Positions 22,860 to 35,000 of a stretch of DNA of 64,000 nucleotides are shown here, piece by piece. A program made the translations under genes and the position numbers. The stretch's first letter is position 1, and each line of letters opens with the position of its first letter. Under the pieces are notes generated by a model, which was not told the origin of the DNA, searched no databases, and worked only from the letters and a program-made list of their open reading frames with translations. Source of the stretch: Pictodentalium vernedei (lineage: Eukaryota; Mollusca; Scaphopoda; Dentaliida; Dentaliidae); contig JAUFNR010000211.1 in the NCBI GenBank assembly GCA_031216915.1, positions 1 to 64,000 on the forward strand, read 5' to 3'.

Positions 22860-25390
22860 TAATAGAGCTCTTTATGTGTACTTGTGTGATTATAAATGAA
22901 TAATTTTAACGTGGATACGGTTCCACGAATCAACTTGTATAGTATAATAGTCAGTTTACTTGCAACTTCTAAGTGATGAGATAGGAAAACAACATTTTGT
23001 GTAGAAAACCAAAATGTTTTGTGTTCATTTCTGGCAACAAAATTGTCCGAAATTTTCTGGCATATTGGCCGAAAAATCGGCTCCTTCCTGACTCAGGGTG
23101 GGTTGGGCACAGTCCTTCATGAAACCCTGGCCCGTACGCCCATAAATCATATGTACTAATTTTTTCCAAAGCACATAGGACATTGCTTGTTTTGCTTTCT
23201 ATGAAAATATTCTGTATTGAAGAGCAAATTTTGTGTTAAATGTTTTGGTGTCCTGCTGTATCTCAAATATCTGTTTTGGCTGCATAAAAACTAGTAGCAT
23301 CACAAAAACTTTGATTTCCACTAAATTTTCTGTTTTCAAAACTGATCGATAGTTTTGTGTACAATACATTTTGCCTTTTCACATTAAAAAAGTTGGGAAA
23401 GCCCGTAATTTGTCCGACAAATTACAATTCTCTAGTTTTTTTTTATTTTTCATCGCTCGTTCGCCCACATTCACTGTCTAACTTGAGCAACAGTTTGTTT
23501 CCGTAGTGATTTCCATGGTTATATATTTAAGTCTTTTTTTCTTATTTTATGTATTTTTTTAAAACTTTGATTAAAATGCATGGCGCCTTTGTTAATTGAA
23601 ATCTCTTTCTCCAACATTAAGCTGTGTTAGCAGTTTATGGTGGAATATTAACTTACAAAGAACATACATCTTTCTCTCCGTCACGGTAACAATCCTTTGA
23701 GTTCACTAAATTGTGATACAGGTCCCAGGTCGCCATCGTGTATATTCCTTGTCATAATTTCCAATCACAAGTAATTTATGCTTCATAAACTTGCGAGGAC
23801 AATTCGCGATGCCATACTGAACCTTCTCGCAGTCTCGCACCCTTGTGTTGATTAACTGAAAATTTTCGTAACAATTTTATAAAGCATAAATACCGTGTAA
23901 ATCAGGGGGGGGGGGGGGGTCTGGAAAAAAGTCCCATACACGAGGCTGAAAAAAAATTTTCCGCCCCAACACCACCCACCACCCCATTTTGAGGAGGAAA
24001 ACATTTTTTTTCCTTTTCTGAGAGGGGACCCACCCCCTAGTATCACCAAAAACCCGCGTTTTACACAACTTTTTCCTAGGTTTCACATGTAATTATACTT
24101 CCATTTAATTAACCTGATACATTCCCTGTAGCTGCTTGTTTAAATCAGCTTTAACCCTTTAACCAAGACAGGAATAAAATGATACTTTCAAATGATTTTA
24201 TTATGGCTTTGTTTTATTATTACATGTTGTTTACAAAATAAATCATTTTAAAAACATTAATTTATTTTATTGAGACCCATTACCAATGTGGTTAAAGTTC
24301 ACTTTCTGACAAATACAGCAAAACTACTATGTCTATTGTGACTCCTGTGTCACTACACTGGCAGTCAGGCTGTTTAAGCACATACGTGATAGTCCAGATG
24401 TTCACATAACCATCTCAATGTTTGGATGGAGCAAATTTGTTGAAATTTGTTTCTTCAAAATATTGATATGCCAATGTGGGTGAGCTGATTATTTCATTGA
24501 CATTTGTTGCTATGTTCAATGTAGCAATCCAGTATGTATGCTAGGGTGAGCTTCTCGTTGTCTAACTTATCATTATGATAAAACATTTAGTTGAAACTGA
24601 CAGAAATCCTGGTCAAGCCGACTCATGTTCTTATTCATGAAAATTGCCATTATTGAACAATATTTGTGTTTCAACACATATAGGGTAGTTATTAGGCCAC
24701 CCCACCCTCCCCTTGATTTCCATTTATGAGGTTATTGCTCTGACTGCCCCTCTGGATATAGTATAAGTGTCAAATATTGTTTTATATCAGATTTAAAATA
24801 CAAAATAAGCATTATTTCATTGCAAGGAAAAAAGTCACTTTTTTCTCAGGCAGACCACCCACCCACCCCGGCCTCGTGTATAGGAATGTTTTCAAGACCC
24901 CCCCCCCCCCCCCCCCCTCCCTGTGTAAATGGATAAAAAGTGAAATAATCATATTATATGGTTCAAGATGTAAACTCCTTTATGTTTTGATACTCTAGCG
25001 TGATTTTATTGCATTTTCTGACCAGTTTTATAATAAATAAAATAGCTCAAGTACATAAATGTTTTTCCTGAGAAATAAACTTCCACTTCAAAGTACATAT
25101 ACATTTTTCCCAGAACCTCAAATAAATGGGCTATACATTCATTTTACTTAAATTCATCTTGCTGAGATTCATCTTGCTGAGATTCGTCTTGTTAGGATGA
25201 CCAATTTCGACATTCGTCTTGTTGGGAATAAACCTTTAACTGTAATTAATATTGAGTAAATACTTACAACAAATTTTGTAATAAGACACGAACCTTATTT
25301 ACAAAAGATTCATCATTAAAAGACGAGACTAACCAAGCTGATCATTACTTTAATAAAGCTTTATATTTATGGAAAAAGTCTGGAAAAATA
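22860..25390. other. Interior of the TTCGACCCA element, unassigned
   Basis: AT-rich sequence with G13 (near 23,907) and C18 (near 24,900) tracts. 'ggtctggaaaaaagtcccatacacgagg' near 23,919 and its rough inverse 'cctcgtgtataggaatgttttcaagacc' near 24,871 form a further inverted pair about 1 kb apart, suggesting a nested element at about 23,905-24,915. No gene recognised. Confidence 0.4.
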
Positions 25391-25593
25391 GTGATTGAAT
25401 TTTCCGAAGTGGGTCGAAATTACCGATCGATAAGGCGGTCAGCGGGAGAGAGTCTGAGTCGGGGAAAATAGCGGGTCAAAGTTACCGAAATTGGGTCGAA
25501 ATTACTTTTTTGGGTCGAAATTACCAATTTGGGTCGAAGTTACTTTGGGTCGAAATTACAGTAGGTCGAAGTTACAGGTAATGAAGTACACTA

Positions 25594-25907
25594 CAGTTAA
25601 ATCTAGAAGTCCTGTCATGAAATGCGCACAAATAGCATGTCGATCTGCGCGTTAATCTGCACATTATGACCATAGTAAGGCTATCAAATTCTGTACATAT
25701 GACCTGTGCACAAGCAATGTTTCAGCCAATGGACCTCCGGGTAACCCGGAGGTCCATTGGCAGAAACATTGCCAGTGTTTACTATGAGTAACCAGAAAAA
25801 TCTGCAGTGCTTTGGATGTCATTTGATATGGCAATTACGCGTAATTCCTACGCGCAATTAAGCCAAGATAAGCGCACTGTTCGTGACAGGACTTCTAGTT
25901 TTAACTG
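25594..25907. mobile_element. TA-1 mariner-like MITE, intact
   Basis: 314 bp, TA at 25,592-25,593 and 25,908-25,909, ~25-bp terminal inverted repeats (CAGTTAAATCTAGAAGTCCT). The core hairpin 'ccaatggacctccggg' meets its inverse at 25,726-25,760, with arms extended by 'gcaatgtttc'/'gaaacattgc'. Confidence 0.9.
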
Positions 25908-25917
25908 TATATACATG

Positions 25918-26172
25918 TACAAGGGGGTTTGGGTAATTCTGCCGAGCTGCAGTTCCATTGCCACAGTAGGGTTCTTTAATGTGTGCAATAATTACTGCAC
26001 ACAGGATAGCCATTTATACGTCCTCAGCCCCTAGGACAAGCACAGCACCATCCCTGAACATGGCAAGTGAGTTGAATCCATGCCAGTATTGCATTACATT
26101 TCCCCGACTGGGGTTTGAACCTGCACCCCTTGGGCCCAAAGCGCAGCATGTTAAGCTCACGGCTACTGATCC
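25918..26172 (-). mobile_element. SINE-b, tRNA-derived, copy 2
   Basis: Minus-strand head: 'gtgagcttaacatgctgcgc' resembles a tRNA D-to-anticodon region and 'gcaggttcaaaccccag' is a good B box. The body and 3' part match 20,545-20,829. It directly follows a TA-1 element. Confidence 0.7.
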
Positions 26173-26525
26173 TAACATTATTCTTATTCTTATATCCCTG
26201 CGTTTATTTTCACACAGCCCTGTGTGAACCACACAGCATAACCACTCAGGTTATAGTCAATTTGTAATCAAGTCAATAATTCAGCCTCTGTTCAGTTTGT
26301 AATTAAGTAAATTCGTAATCAATTTAGGTTTACTTCCAAACAAGTTATAATGATAATTTTATAAGTAATGATCATAATTAAAATGTAAGTTACATGAAAC
26401 TTGAAGTTGAAATTTCGCATGAAATAATCTGGAAAACATGAAGATTCATGCACTGACTCTTATATTATCAGTTCTGTTGTCTCACTCTACATAAGTTTTA
26501 TTGATCGAAAATCTAAGGAACATAA

Positions 26526-26758
26526 CCCTTTACCTAACATGAAAACCAGACGACACTTGCAGAAAAAATTCTTGAATAACTATTTTTTTTCTCAAAAACA
26601 TAGGTTATTACCCCTCATTGGAACGAGTTTGAGGAGCTCGTTCCAAAGAGGGGTCATAACCTATGTTTCTGAGACAAAAAATGAAAATATAATGAAAATT
26701 AATTGGCGATTTTTTAGAATAGCTCTGGCTGGTTTTGGCTGTTACGTTGGGTAAAGGG
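26526..26758. mobile_element. TTAA-1 MITE
   Basis: CCCTTTACC and GGTAAAGGG ends; right TTAA at 26,759-26,762, left flank degraded to ATAA. Hairpin core 'cctcattggaacgag' against 'ctcgttccaaagagg'. Same sub-type as 16,703 and 33,176. Confidence 0.85.
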
Positions 26759-27231
26759 TTAACTCATGTTTTTTAGAACCAATTACTTAAACATTGTTGT
26801 AACAAGACTGATCTATTAACAAAGAGATATGAGATATGACAAAGTCTTGGGCCGTTAATAAGCCAGAGGACTGTTATTCAGTCCTCAAGGGCTGTTACTA
26901 AACCGGGACGCCCAACAAAATCATGTTATTACTATTATTACTATGACCGGAAGTGGGCGGTGTGCTGTTGATGAATTTTGTTTTCATTAAAGCCTGTCGC
27001 TTGCTTCCGGTTGCATAACGTTGTGAATTACCGAGTTTTACCACCCTGTTAAATGCCGTTAGTATACTAGAGAACACCTGGTAAAGTGGTAATAATGGCT
27101 TGAACAGATCATTTGAAACAGGTTTTTGACAGGTTAGATTGTACATTATTGTGGAGAGGGAAATGGACAGAGAATTTCTACCAGAACTTTTGTAATCGCA
27201 GTCCTGCATACTGCAATAATGTATATATATA

Positions 27232-27545
27232 CAGTTAAAACTAGAAGTCCTGTCCTGAAATGCGCACAAATAGCACGTCGATTTGCACATTAATCTACGC
27301 ATTATGGCAATGGTAAGGCTAGCAAATTCTGCACATACGGCCTGTGCACAAGCACAGTTTCAGCCAATGGACCTCCGGGTAACCCGGAGGTCCATTGGCA
27401 GGAGCATTGCTTGTGTTTGCTATGGGTAACAAGGAGAACCTGTCATGCTTTGGGTGCCATTCGATATGGCAATTGCATGCAATTCCTATGCGCAATTAAG
27501 CCTAGATAAGTGTACAGTTCGTGACAGGACTTCTAGATTTAACTG
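27232..27545. mobile_element. TA-1 mariner-like MITE, intact
   Basis: 314 bp; TA at 27,230-27,231 and 27,546-27,547; terminal repeats CAGTTAAAACTAGAAGTCCT. Perfect core 'caatggacctccggg' hairpin at about 27,364-27,398. Its high similarity to 25,594 suggests recent spread. Confidence 0.9.
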
Positions 27546-27781
27546 TACATGTAAGCATCTCTTACATGGAGTTTTAACATTACACATGTACTTGTATTGT
27601 TATTAAAAACCAATAAACAATTAACCTGTTAACTAATGAATCAGCCCCCTCCGGGCGCTTAATTTACAAATTAAGCAGTTGAAAAAAACATTTTTTAAAA
27701 CAATTTTCAACAATACCATATCATGTGACCCCCTCATTGGAACAAGCTTGTTAATGAGGAGGTCACATGATATGGTTTTGT

Positions 27782-28897
27782 CAGGGACGTGCCTAGAGGT
27801 TTCCGATTGAGGGTGTACGGTAGTGAATTTCCAACTAGGGGGAGGGACTGGGAGGGGGGGGGGGGGGGGGCCTCTACCCCTAGTTGGAAATTCACCACTG
27901 AGAAAGATTTTGGAAATGAAGCCAACAAAGGGGGCATAAAATTGATTCTAGTAACTGAAATGCCAACATATTTATGATAGAATTATCAAGTTATTATTAT
28001 TTGGTGGGGGCGCGGTGGCTCAGTAGGTAGAGGTGCAGGCTGCAAGCCGAGAGGTCCTCGGTTCTAATCCAACCTGCGGCAATCGCGTTGTGTCCTTGGG
28101 CAAGACACTTCACCCCCATTGCCCAAGTGGGGGCGCGGTGACGCTGTGTACTAAGGCGTACTGCACGTCGATGGTGCACCTGTCTTCAACCAATGCTAAC
28201 CCTACTTGTGTAGAGTTAGTATGTTGGGGAGCTGACAGTTGCTCGCCGTTGCTCGGTGGTTCTCTCCGGGTACTCCGGCTTCCTCCACCCGTAAAACTGT
28301 CGAGGTCATGATTAGCCATTGTGCAGAAATATGTGACCTTTAACACCAATAAATGAAATGAAATTATTATTTGGTATTCTTGATAGAATTATCAGGTTAT
28401 TATCATTTGGTATTCTTCTGGGAATTGATTATGTGCTAAACAAATGCTCAAGCTGAGAACTTTGAGCAATTCACACTGTCCTAAAATTAAATCAGATCTT
28501 AGGAAGGAATTATAAGTTTTCGATGTTTCATCATTTTGTAACTGTGAATGATGGAATTAACTCTACGATTTTACATGATGTGATTTTCTTGAAGTGCATT
28601 TCGTGGATTTTTTATTATTATGATAAATAAATGTACTATAGAAATCTTGTACCGATTGACATCATACATACTCATGAAGCTCGATATTGCATACACTATA
28701 GTTGTAAATAGTAACAGTTGGAATTTTTGCCGATTTGAAACCGAGTTGGAATTTTGGGATGTAAAGGAGACATCACAATCACCAAAGAAGCTCTAAAATC
28801 CAGATAGTTGAACTTTCCAACTACTCATGACTTGCCCTCCGAATTTCCAACTATAGGAAATTTTGGCCAGACAACCCCCTCCCCCACCACATCCCTG
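27782..28897. mobile_element. hAT-like non-autonomous element hosting a SINE
   Basis: Ends CAGGGACGTG and (inverted) CAGGGATGTG. Flanks ggttttgt (27,774-27,781) and agttttgt (28,898-28,905) form an 8-bp direct repeat with one mismatch. Inside are paired 'gtagtgaatttccaactag' type sequences, a G18 tract (near 27,856) and the SINE-a at 28,006-28,362. Confidence 0.8.
28006..28362 (+). mobile_element. SINE-a with tRNA head and 13-bp target duplication
   Basis: Head 'gcgcggtggctcagtaggta' (A box) and 'tcctcggttctaatcc' (B box), then body 'gtgtccttgggcaagacactt', and an A-rich 'aataaatgaaatg' tail. A perfect 13-bp target duplication, attattatttggt, lies at 27,993-28,005 and 28,363-28,375. Pol III transcription and LINE-driven insertion are the known mode for such elements. 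Confidence 0.92.
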
Positions 28898-29009
28898 AGT
28901 TTTGTTGAATTTTTTTTTAAATTTGAAAAAACAAAAGTTAAAAAAATAATAAATTTTGATACCATCTGCATTGGGTAAAGGGTTAACATTATTATTGATC
29001 TTTTTCTAG

Positions 29010-29082
29010 GCAAGAATTAAGAAGATTATGCAGAAAGATGAAGAAGTTGGAAAGGTTGCAGCAGCTGTTCCTGTTATTATTT
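29010..29082 (+). CDS. DRAP1: DRAP1 exon 2 (histone-fold helix 1 and start of helix 2)
   Basis: Acceptor tttttctag|GCA, donor ATTT|gtatcc; 73 nt. Encodes ARIKKIMQKDEEVGKVAAA then VPVII, the most conserved part of the NC2-alpha histone fold; phase 1 exit completes a Ser with exon 3. A longer open frame read through the donor gives a hydrophobic tail that is intronic and should be ignored. Confidence 0.96.
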
Positions 29083-29652
29083 GTATCCTTTTGTTGTGGG
29101 CTTATTGCTTGATGAGTGTAGAGAGGAACATGTACATGCATGTACTGTACTGTGATCACAAAAGTTGTCTTTTTTTTCGATCACATCGCACTTACGTCAC
29201 TGGGTTGAGATTCCTTAATAAATTTAATATTGCGAAATGAAGACTGAATCAAGAAAAATAACAGAAAAAGCACTTGAAATTCTATGTTCTCACATTTATT
29301 TATTTTTTTCTGACAAGTGAGATTCAAGTGTTGTGTTGAAAAAAGTGGGCAAGAGAATTTTTACCAGATCTCGACCCAATTGTGACACTTTCAAAATTCT
29401 GTGTCCACTTTCATAATCAAAGCAGTGTAGTACATTTTGCCCCACCTCTGACAAAATTTGTTGATACATCCTCAAATTTTATTGGCTCGATATATCTTGT
29501 GCATACTGTCAGTAAATCCTGTACACGGTGGGTGTCACCTTAAAAGACGGTAACCAAGAGCTATCTTTCTTGGGTGAGTAGCCCCATTACTATTTTGATG
29601 CATTTCCGCTCTCTTTGAATTTTCAAAATTTGAATTAAAATAAGAGAATTTA

Positions 29653-30029
29653 GGCCTCACAAAGTAGATCTTCTGTTTCTCAGTCCATTTTTTGTAAAAT
29701 TGCATGCGGGCGGGCATTTTTTTATTTTATTTTTTATTTTTGTTATTATTTCTTTACCATTAAAAAGTTAATTTTCTTGGTTTGTTTTATTTTTTAGGCC
29801 TCATAATCTACAGAATAGCATGGGTAGTGGTGGATTACATCCCTTGAGTGCAAGAAGGCTTTGCAATGCTAAAGCATTGCAAAGCCTTCTTGTGCTCAAG
29901 GGACAATTTCATTAACTTGGGTAAAATATCAGACATGAACCATTTGATTTTTTATAAAAAGAGAGCATGCTGCAGCCAAAAGGACCATGCGGGAGGGCTT
30001 GAGAAACAGATTTTTATTTTTTTTAGGCC
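29653..30029 (+). mobile_element. Harb-1 MITE
   Basis: TTA on both sides of GGCCTCAC...AGGCC. Terminal inverted repeats 'agtagatcttctgtttctca' against 'tgagaaacagattttt'. Core hairpin 'gcaagaaggctttgcaatgct' and its inverse at 29,850-29,895. In DRAP1 intron 2. Confidence 0.85.
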
Positions 30030-30328
30030 TTAAGTACCAAAATTATTTTCAAGCTACCATATTTATTGATATAAAACATATATTTAGAATGGACAGAAAA
30101 TATTATTTGTAGTCTCAAAAGTTCTTTGTTGTTTTTACAATTCTATCGATATTTTTTTGCTGAAGCAAGCAGTTTCTTAGAAGTTTACTCAATAGATTAA
30201 AAGTGATTTTTTGAACGTTTAAAATTGCTTTGTTAACCCTTTTCAGGTGGTAATGACAGTAAATGTATGTAAAATTGTTGGTTTTTATTCAACTTTTCAT
30301 TAACCTTATTCCTGAAGGCCATTTATGG

Positions 30329-31001
30329 TAGTACTCAAACGATTAGTCGACTAGTCGATGTCGACTCTGGGCAAACCAGTAGCTGACTCTCAATTGTGCA
30401 GTCGACTAGTCGGAGGAGTTCAAGCTTTTAGGTAAATAGTATCCCTTCTGTGCCACTGTCAGACAGTTTGAACAGCAATATTGGGCAATCAATGTATACA
30501 TCTATTGCCATCTAATAATAGTGACAGTAGTTTGTTTTAACTGGTACTAGCAGAGTGCTGAATTCCCATAAATCGCAACAAGGCAAATCAATGTATACAT
30601 GTACATCTATTGTCATCTAATAGTAGTGACAGTTGTTTGTTTTAACTGGTACTAATAGAGTGCTGAATTATTTTGGGCTATCAGGATATGTTATTAATTT
30701 GCCTTGTTGCAATTTATGGGAGAGTGCCTATAGGCACTCACCCATAAATCGCAACAAGGCAAATTAAATAAGACTATATAATTTCACTCTTAGCATAATT
30801 AGAGGCACATTAACAGAATAATGTTCCAGTAAGTTGCTGTATATGAATGCCCAAGTGAAGCCAAATTTGGACCTTCAGCACTCTACCGGAACACCAACAC
30901 TGTTATAAGGAGACAAGTTATCACCAATGACTAGTCGAAGTCAACTTGACTTTTGGGTATTGACTAGTCGATTTTGGAATTCACTAGTCGTTTGAGCACT
31001 A
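30329..31001. mobile_element. hAT-like element with nested TTAA-2 sequence
   Basis: Ends TAGTACTCAAACGATTAGTC and the inverse of GACTAGTGAATTCC...; outer 12 bp pair as TAGTRCTCAAAC. Flanks atttatgg (30,321-30,328) and attgatgg (31,002-31,009) match at 7 of 8. The interior holds TTAA-2-type hairpin sequence (30,635-30,895) with 'gccttgttgcaatttatggg' and a CCTATAGG centre. Confidence 0.8.
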
Positions 31002-31025
31002 ATTGATGGGGTATATTCGTAACTT

Positions 31026-31148
31026 AGTCAACAAGTGATTGGGCCTCAGATGGTACCAGGTCTGTAGGTTTTATACCAGATTCACTTTGCCTCACCTAGT
31101 ATAAAACCTACAGACCAGGAACAATCCCATACCCGATCACTTGCTGAT
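31026..31148. repeat. Foldback sequence
   Basis: Arms 'caacaagtgattggg' and 'gatcacttgctg' outside, 'ggtctgtaggttttatac' and 'gtataaaacctacagacc' inside, around a ~20-nt loop. No clear target duplication was found, so element boundaries are unproven. Confidence 0.6.
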
Positions 31149-31544
31149 TATGTAATTAATAGTACATGGCTTTCACAAAGTACAATGTGTAACAATCAAT
31201 ACAGTGACCATGTAGGAAAAACATTTAAAAATCGTCTCCCAAACCACATGTCCAAATGCTTTCATATTTAACATACAATAGCTTTGCAAGGGTACATTTC
31301 AAGTCCTTTCAAACCAAGATGCTAATATTTAGGCATGATGGATCCTTGGAATTTAACACTGTTGATAATAGAGAAAACCTGAAAAAAATATTCTCCCAGA
31401 CAGGCATCTGCTCCAGAAGCTTCCATGTTTGACACATGAGAAGTTTGTTACATGTGCAGGTTCAAAACCACAGTCATGTTTAAGAGGCTTGCTTTTAATA
31501 AAATAGCAAATTAAAGATGGCTAGAGATGGGTGGTATGCTGTAA

Positions 31545-33119
31545 CAGGCTTGTCATTTTGAGGCGTGCGATCGCCCCGGGCCGCAGTCGCCCACCTGAGT
31601 TCAAAATTCTGCGGACGGTAAAAGTCTGTCTATCCCCGATTACTGCTGTCAAAGGAACCTCAAAATTGGCTGTCTCAAACGGCAATTTTCACAGATTGAA
31701 GGAGGTAACAAAGCACCATTTGTGAAGTTTGTAGTGTGATGTCGATACAGTCATCCAGAGACAGTAAGTAACTTTCCAAATACGAGCTAGTGGTCTGCCA
31801 GTTCCAAAGTTGTAATTAGTTATTACATTGTACGTCAGACTCTGACAACTCTTGTGTCATGTGCGATTAAGGGACGTATTATCCTCAAGCCAGTTCGACT
31901 CCTGCTGATTTGCCTGGGACGTTTCATCCCAAAATCAAAGCTTCAAAGGTTCTATGAAAGTCTATTGGGAGTTTGACATGGGTGGGGGGGGGGGAAGATA
32001 TCCATGCCTGGTTATCTTCCCCCCCCACCCAAGTCAAAAAATATAGAACAAATTAAAAACAGTTTCAACTTGGCTTATACTGTTGAATAATGACCAGTGA
32101 ATTGAAAATAGGGCATCTTAGAACCTTTCCAGCAATTTGGGGGACTTTTCTGAACATGTAGATGGGGTTGGGGTGGGGGAGATGTCCAACCTGCATATCT
32201 TCCCCCCTCACCCGTCCAAAAAACATAACTACTATTCAAAAATATCAATAGTTTTTTCAAATATGGATATATTGTGAAATAATAGTACAAGATAAAACAT
32301 TTCCTATTGGATTTAAAAAAATTTAGGTGTGGGTGGGGTGTGGAAGATATCATATTCCATATGGTGTGAGGGAAAAATATCCACCACCCCCCCAATCCCC
32401 CTCCAACCCCCCAATTCCAATCAACCCCAACTCAGTGTTTATATCTAAAACCAATTTTTCTCCCAAATAATGTCAAATATGTGAAATAGAAAATATTGAG
32501 ATGATTTATTGTCACAGGTTTGGCACTGGATGGACCTGGAGGCGAGATATCCATGTTGGAATTGAAAAAAAAATTTGGCCCAAAATGTTTTTCTTGACAT
32601 TTCATCATCAAATAATGTCATATCACTCAAAAAAAATTTTTGTCGTGGGTGGGGGGTGGGGGGGGGGGGGGTGGTGGGGGGTGGGGGGGGAGATATCCTG
32701 CTACACCGGGACGATTCGTCCCCCAAATCTGATTGATTCGCCCCAAGTTATCACCATCTGGCGGTGAGCACAGTGCAATGGCTTGTACAGTCATCATGTA
32801 ATGTATAGATACAGGCTTGGTTATTTGGATGTAAGATAACTATAACGCTCACTGTTAGTGAGTGTAATGGGTAACCTGGTATCTTGCATCCAAATATTCA
32901 AGCCTGCATCTATACATTACGTGATGACATACATCATAATTACACAAACCATGTACCTTAAATGATATTAGTTGTCTACCCAGCAGTCTGAAACAAAATA
33001 GCCCCTGCAAACCATAAATGGCCCTTCTAGGGTCATTTTAGGCTAACCCAAAATGGCACTCCTGGTGTGATTTGAGGAGAACTATAATGGCCCTCCTGCA
33101 ATTTTTGAAATGACAAGCC
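31545..33119. mobile_element. hAT-like element with G/C-rich interior
   Basis: An 8-bp direct repeat tgctgtaa flanks it (31,537-31,544 and 33,120-33,127). Inner ends pair as GGCTTGTCATTTT against AAATGACAAGCC. The interior has repeated 'agatatccatg'/'ggtggggg' units (31,980-32,700), poly-G tracts to 13, and a foldback at 32,789-32,933. No transposase recognised. Confidence 0.7.
32789..32933. repeat. Foldback with ~45-bp arms
   Basis: 'gtcatcatgtaatgtataga' and 'ttggatgtaagat' on the left pair with 'atcttgcatccaaat' and 'tacattacgtgatgac' on the right. The inner loop holds a second hairpin, 'cgctcactgttagtgag'. It sits inside the hAT-like element. Confidence 0.75.
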
Positions 33120-33175
33120 TGCTGTAAATATTGTTCAGTATCAGTATCAGATTTATCAAACCAATGGAGTCTTAA

Positions 33176-33332
33176 CTCTTTACCTAACATGAAAAGCAGA
33201 CTACACAAGGAGCTCGTTTCAATGAGGGGTCATAACCTATGTTTTTGAGACAAAAAATGAAAAAAATAATGAAAATTAATTGGCGATTTAGAATAGTGCT
33301 GGCTGATTTTGATCGTTACGTTGGGTAAAGGG
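33176..33332. mobile_element. TTAA-1 MITE lacking most of its left arm
   Basis: TTAA at 33,172-33,175 and 33,333-33,336. The left terminus 'tctttacctaacatgaaaagc' runs only ~36 bp before jumping to the right half of the hairpin ('agctcgtttcaatgagg'), so the left arm was deleted up to the hairpin tip. Confidence 0.8.
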
Positions 33333-33344
33333 TTAAAATACCAA

Positions 33345-33665
33345 AGTTTCAGTATTGAAAAATATTTCCAACATTAGCTAAAACATAAAGATCAGACAGG
33401 AGAACATTTTCCAAACTGGCAGATAGGAGTAGCCCATGGTCCATGTCCTTCACAGGCACTTGTCACTGGTCAATTGCTGTAACACATGCCAATACTGCTT
33501 GATCATATGAAGGGAATCTGAAATACTGAAGTTTCAGTATTGAAAAAAATTCCCAACCTCAGCTAAAACATAAAGATCAGACAGAACATTTTCCAAAATT
33601 GCAGATAGGAGGAGCCATGGTCAGTGTCTTTCAATGCCACTTGTCACTGGTCATTTGATGTAACA
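33345..33665 (+). repeat. Direct tandem duplication, ~185-bp unit
   Basis: Two copies of 'gtttcagtattgaaaaa...' through 'cacttgtcactggtca' (33,349-33,475 and 33,530-33,660). A hairpin, 'ctgggagaaaatacccc' with its inverse, follows at about 33,672-33,707. Confidence 0.75.
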
Positions 33666-33736
33666 CTAAAGCTGGGAGAAAATACCCCCTGGGTATTTTC
33701 TCCCAGTTTTATTGTTACATCACCTGACAAGTGGCG

Positions 33737-34200
33737 AGTGTCTGCGATATTTCAACCATTTTGACAAATATTTCAGCCCTTATATATTACATCAACCTGT
33801 CTTATTCACACAAGTCTATAAGTTGAATATGGGCATTCTAAGTCTGACTACTGTAGAAACGTAATCTGCCGCTAGGCAGTATACCAAAAATATTAATCGA
33901 TATTCGTATTGGTGTCAATATGTTGTCGACACCAAATACTGTACTGATACCGAGGTAAATCATTCTAAAAATACTGATACTGATACCAAACTTGATGTTT
34001 CAGTACCGCCCAACTCAAAAGATGACAGACCTTTTCATTGATCTGTCGAAATTCTCTGTGCTCTTTTCTCTCAACCACAGTGCGGAATCTTACATGTCGA
34101 AAAGAAATGGGAAAAAATTTAATCTCAGATGCTGTTTTTGTTTGTTTTTCTTGATTCAGTCTTGATTTTGCACTGTTTTATTTTATGAAATCTCAACCCA
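33737..34200. other. Unassigned intron 2 sequence
   Basis: AT-rich, with 'ccaaatactgtactgatacc' and 'gtatcagtac'-like short echoes near 33,935-34,010. No repeat boundary, exon or RNA gene supported. Confidence 0.35.
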
Positions 34201-34338
34201 GTGATGTACAGGGGCAATGTGATTATTGGAGGGGGGGGGGGGGCGGGGGTGTAAACCTGATTTGTCCTGACAGTGATGGCTCAAGTTCCAACTTCCTAAT
34301 ATTCCAACTACATGTACATCATATGATATGGTTTTGTT

Positions 34339-35000
34339 TAGGGCTGCAATGATTAATCGTGAAACAAATTTATCGTGATTCATTCTCTGACGATATGTAT
34401 CACAATTTTATTGCACTGTATCACGATACACGTGGCCCCAAAATTTCATGAATATTTTGTTAATGTCACTTCAAAAATGGCCTCATTGTTGACTATTCGA
34501 TATTCATTATATGTAGTTTTCCTTTGAAATCGGGATTGTAGAAGTCTGAATTTACTTTGCTCTTAGGTATTTGTTAGCATTGAATAGCAGAAACCATACA
34601 CCTCGCTCTTTAAACTTTATATACTATGATCCAACAAATCATAAATGTCAAGGAAACAGAAGAGTGTGTCACGATGTTTTGTTGTCAAGAAGTTTGAGAA
34701 ATCAAATTTCATTGAAATGAAGCTGCTTGACCCCAAACTGTATGATGATTTGTTATTTGGCCATTGTATGGGTGGATATTAGACTTTCCCTCTACACACC
34801 ATCCCAGTAGAAATGTGAGGAGTCAAGAAGCAAATCTGCGGTTATGGACCACCGGGTGACCTGGTGGTCCATAACTGCAGAGTTGCTTCTTGTGTCCTAA
34901 CTTTTTGATGATTGACAAGTATATCGCGATACTTATCGAATCGTGGGGATTGTATCATGATTTGCATCATATCGTGAGAAAACGTATCGTTGCTGCCCTA
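34339..35000. mobile_element. hAT-like element inserted in a TTAA-1 remnant
   Basis: Ends TAGGGCTGCAATGATTAATC and the inverse of TAGGGCAGCAACGATACG. Perfect 8-bp target duplication gttttgtt (34,331-34,338 and 35,001-35,008). An internal hairpin 'gcggttatggaccaccgggt' meets its inverse at 34,838-34,882. The surrounding TTAA-1 right half ends at 35,093 with TTAA at 35,094-35,097, 88 bp before DRAP1 exon 3. Confidence 0.9.

Larger units (their letters stand above)
21770..25575. mobile_element. ~3.8-kb element bounded by inverted arrays of TTCGACCCA
   Basis: The left edge (21,770-21,880) has seven copies of 'taatttcgacccaaaa'-type sub-repeats, then 'ccccgactcaagag' and 'ccgctgaccgcagtgg'. The right edge (25,410-25,575) carries the same series inverted, including 'cggtcagcgggag' and 'ctgagtcgggg'. 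Ends read CNGTAACTTCGACC. No clear target duplication was found. The interior holds a SINE-a, poly-C and poly-G tracts and AT-rich DNA; no transposase exon was recognised. Confidence 0.6.
27625..28982. mobile_element. TTAA-1 MITE split by a hAT-like insertion
   Basis: The left part (27,625-27,781) and right part (28,898-28,982) together make one TTAA-1 element, with TTAA at 27,621-27,624 and 28,983-28,986. Its right end stops 23 bp before DRAP1 exon 2, so the MITE supplies the upstream edge of that acceptor region. The core hairpin is shortened to 'ggaacaagcttgttaatgagg'. Confidence 0.85.

Noticed and set aside
24151..24300. Additional TTAA-1 copy
   Set aside because: 'ttaaccctttaacca' is present but the hairpin core and a proper right end are not; similarity too weak.
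29010..29240. Exon 2 continuing as a 70-aa membrane-like protein
   Set aside because: The downstream part lies after a GT donor and lacks family similarity; exon 3 continues the histone fold in phase.
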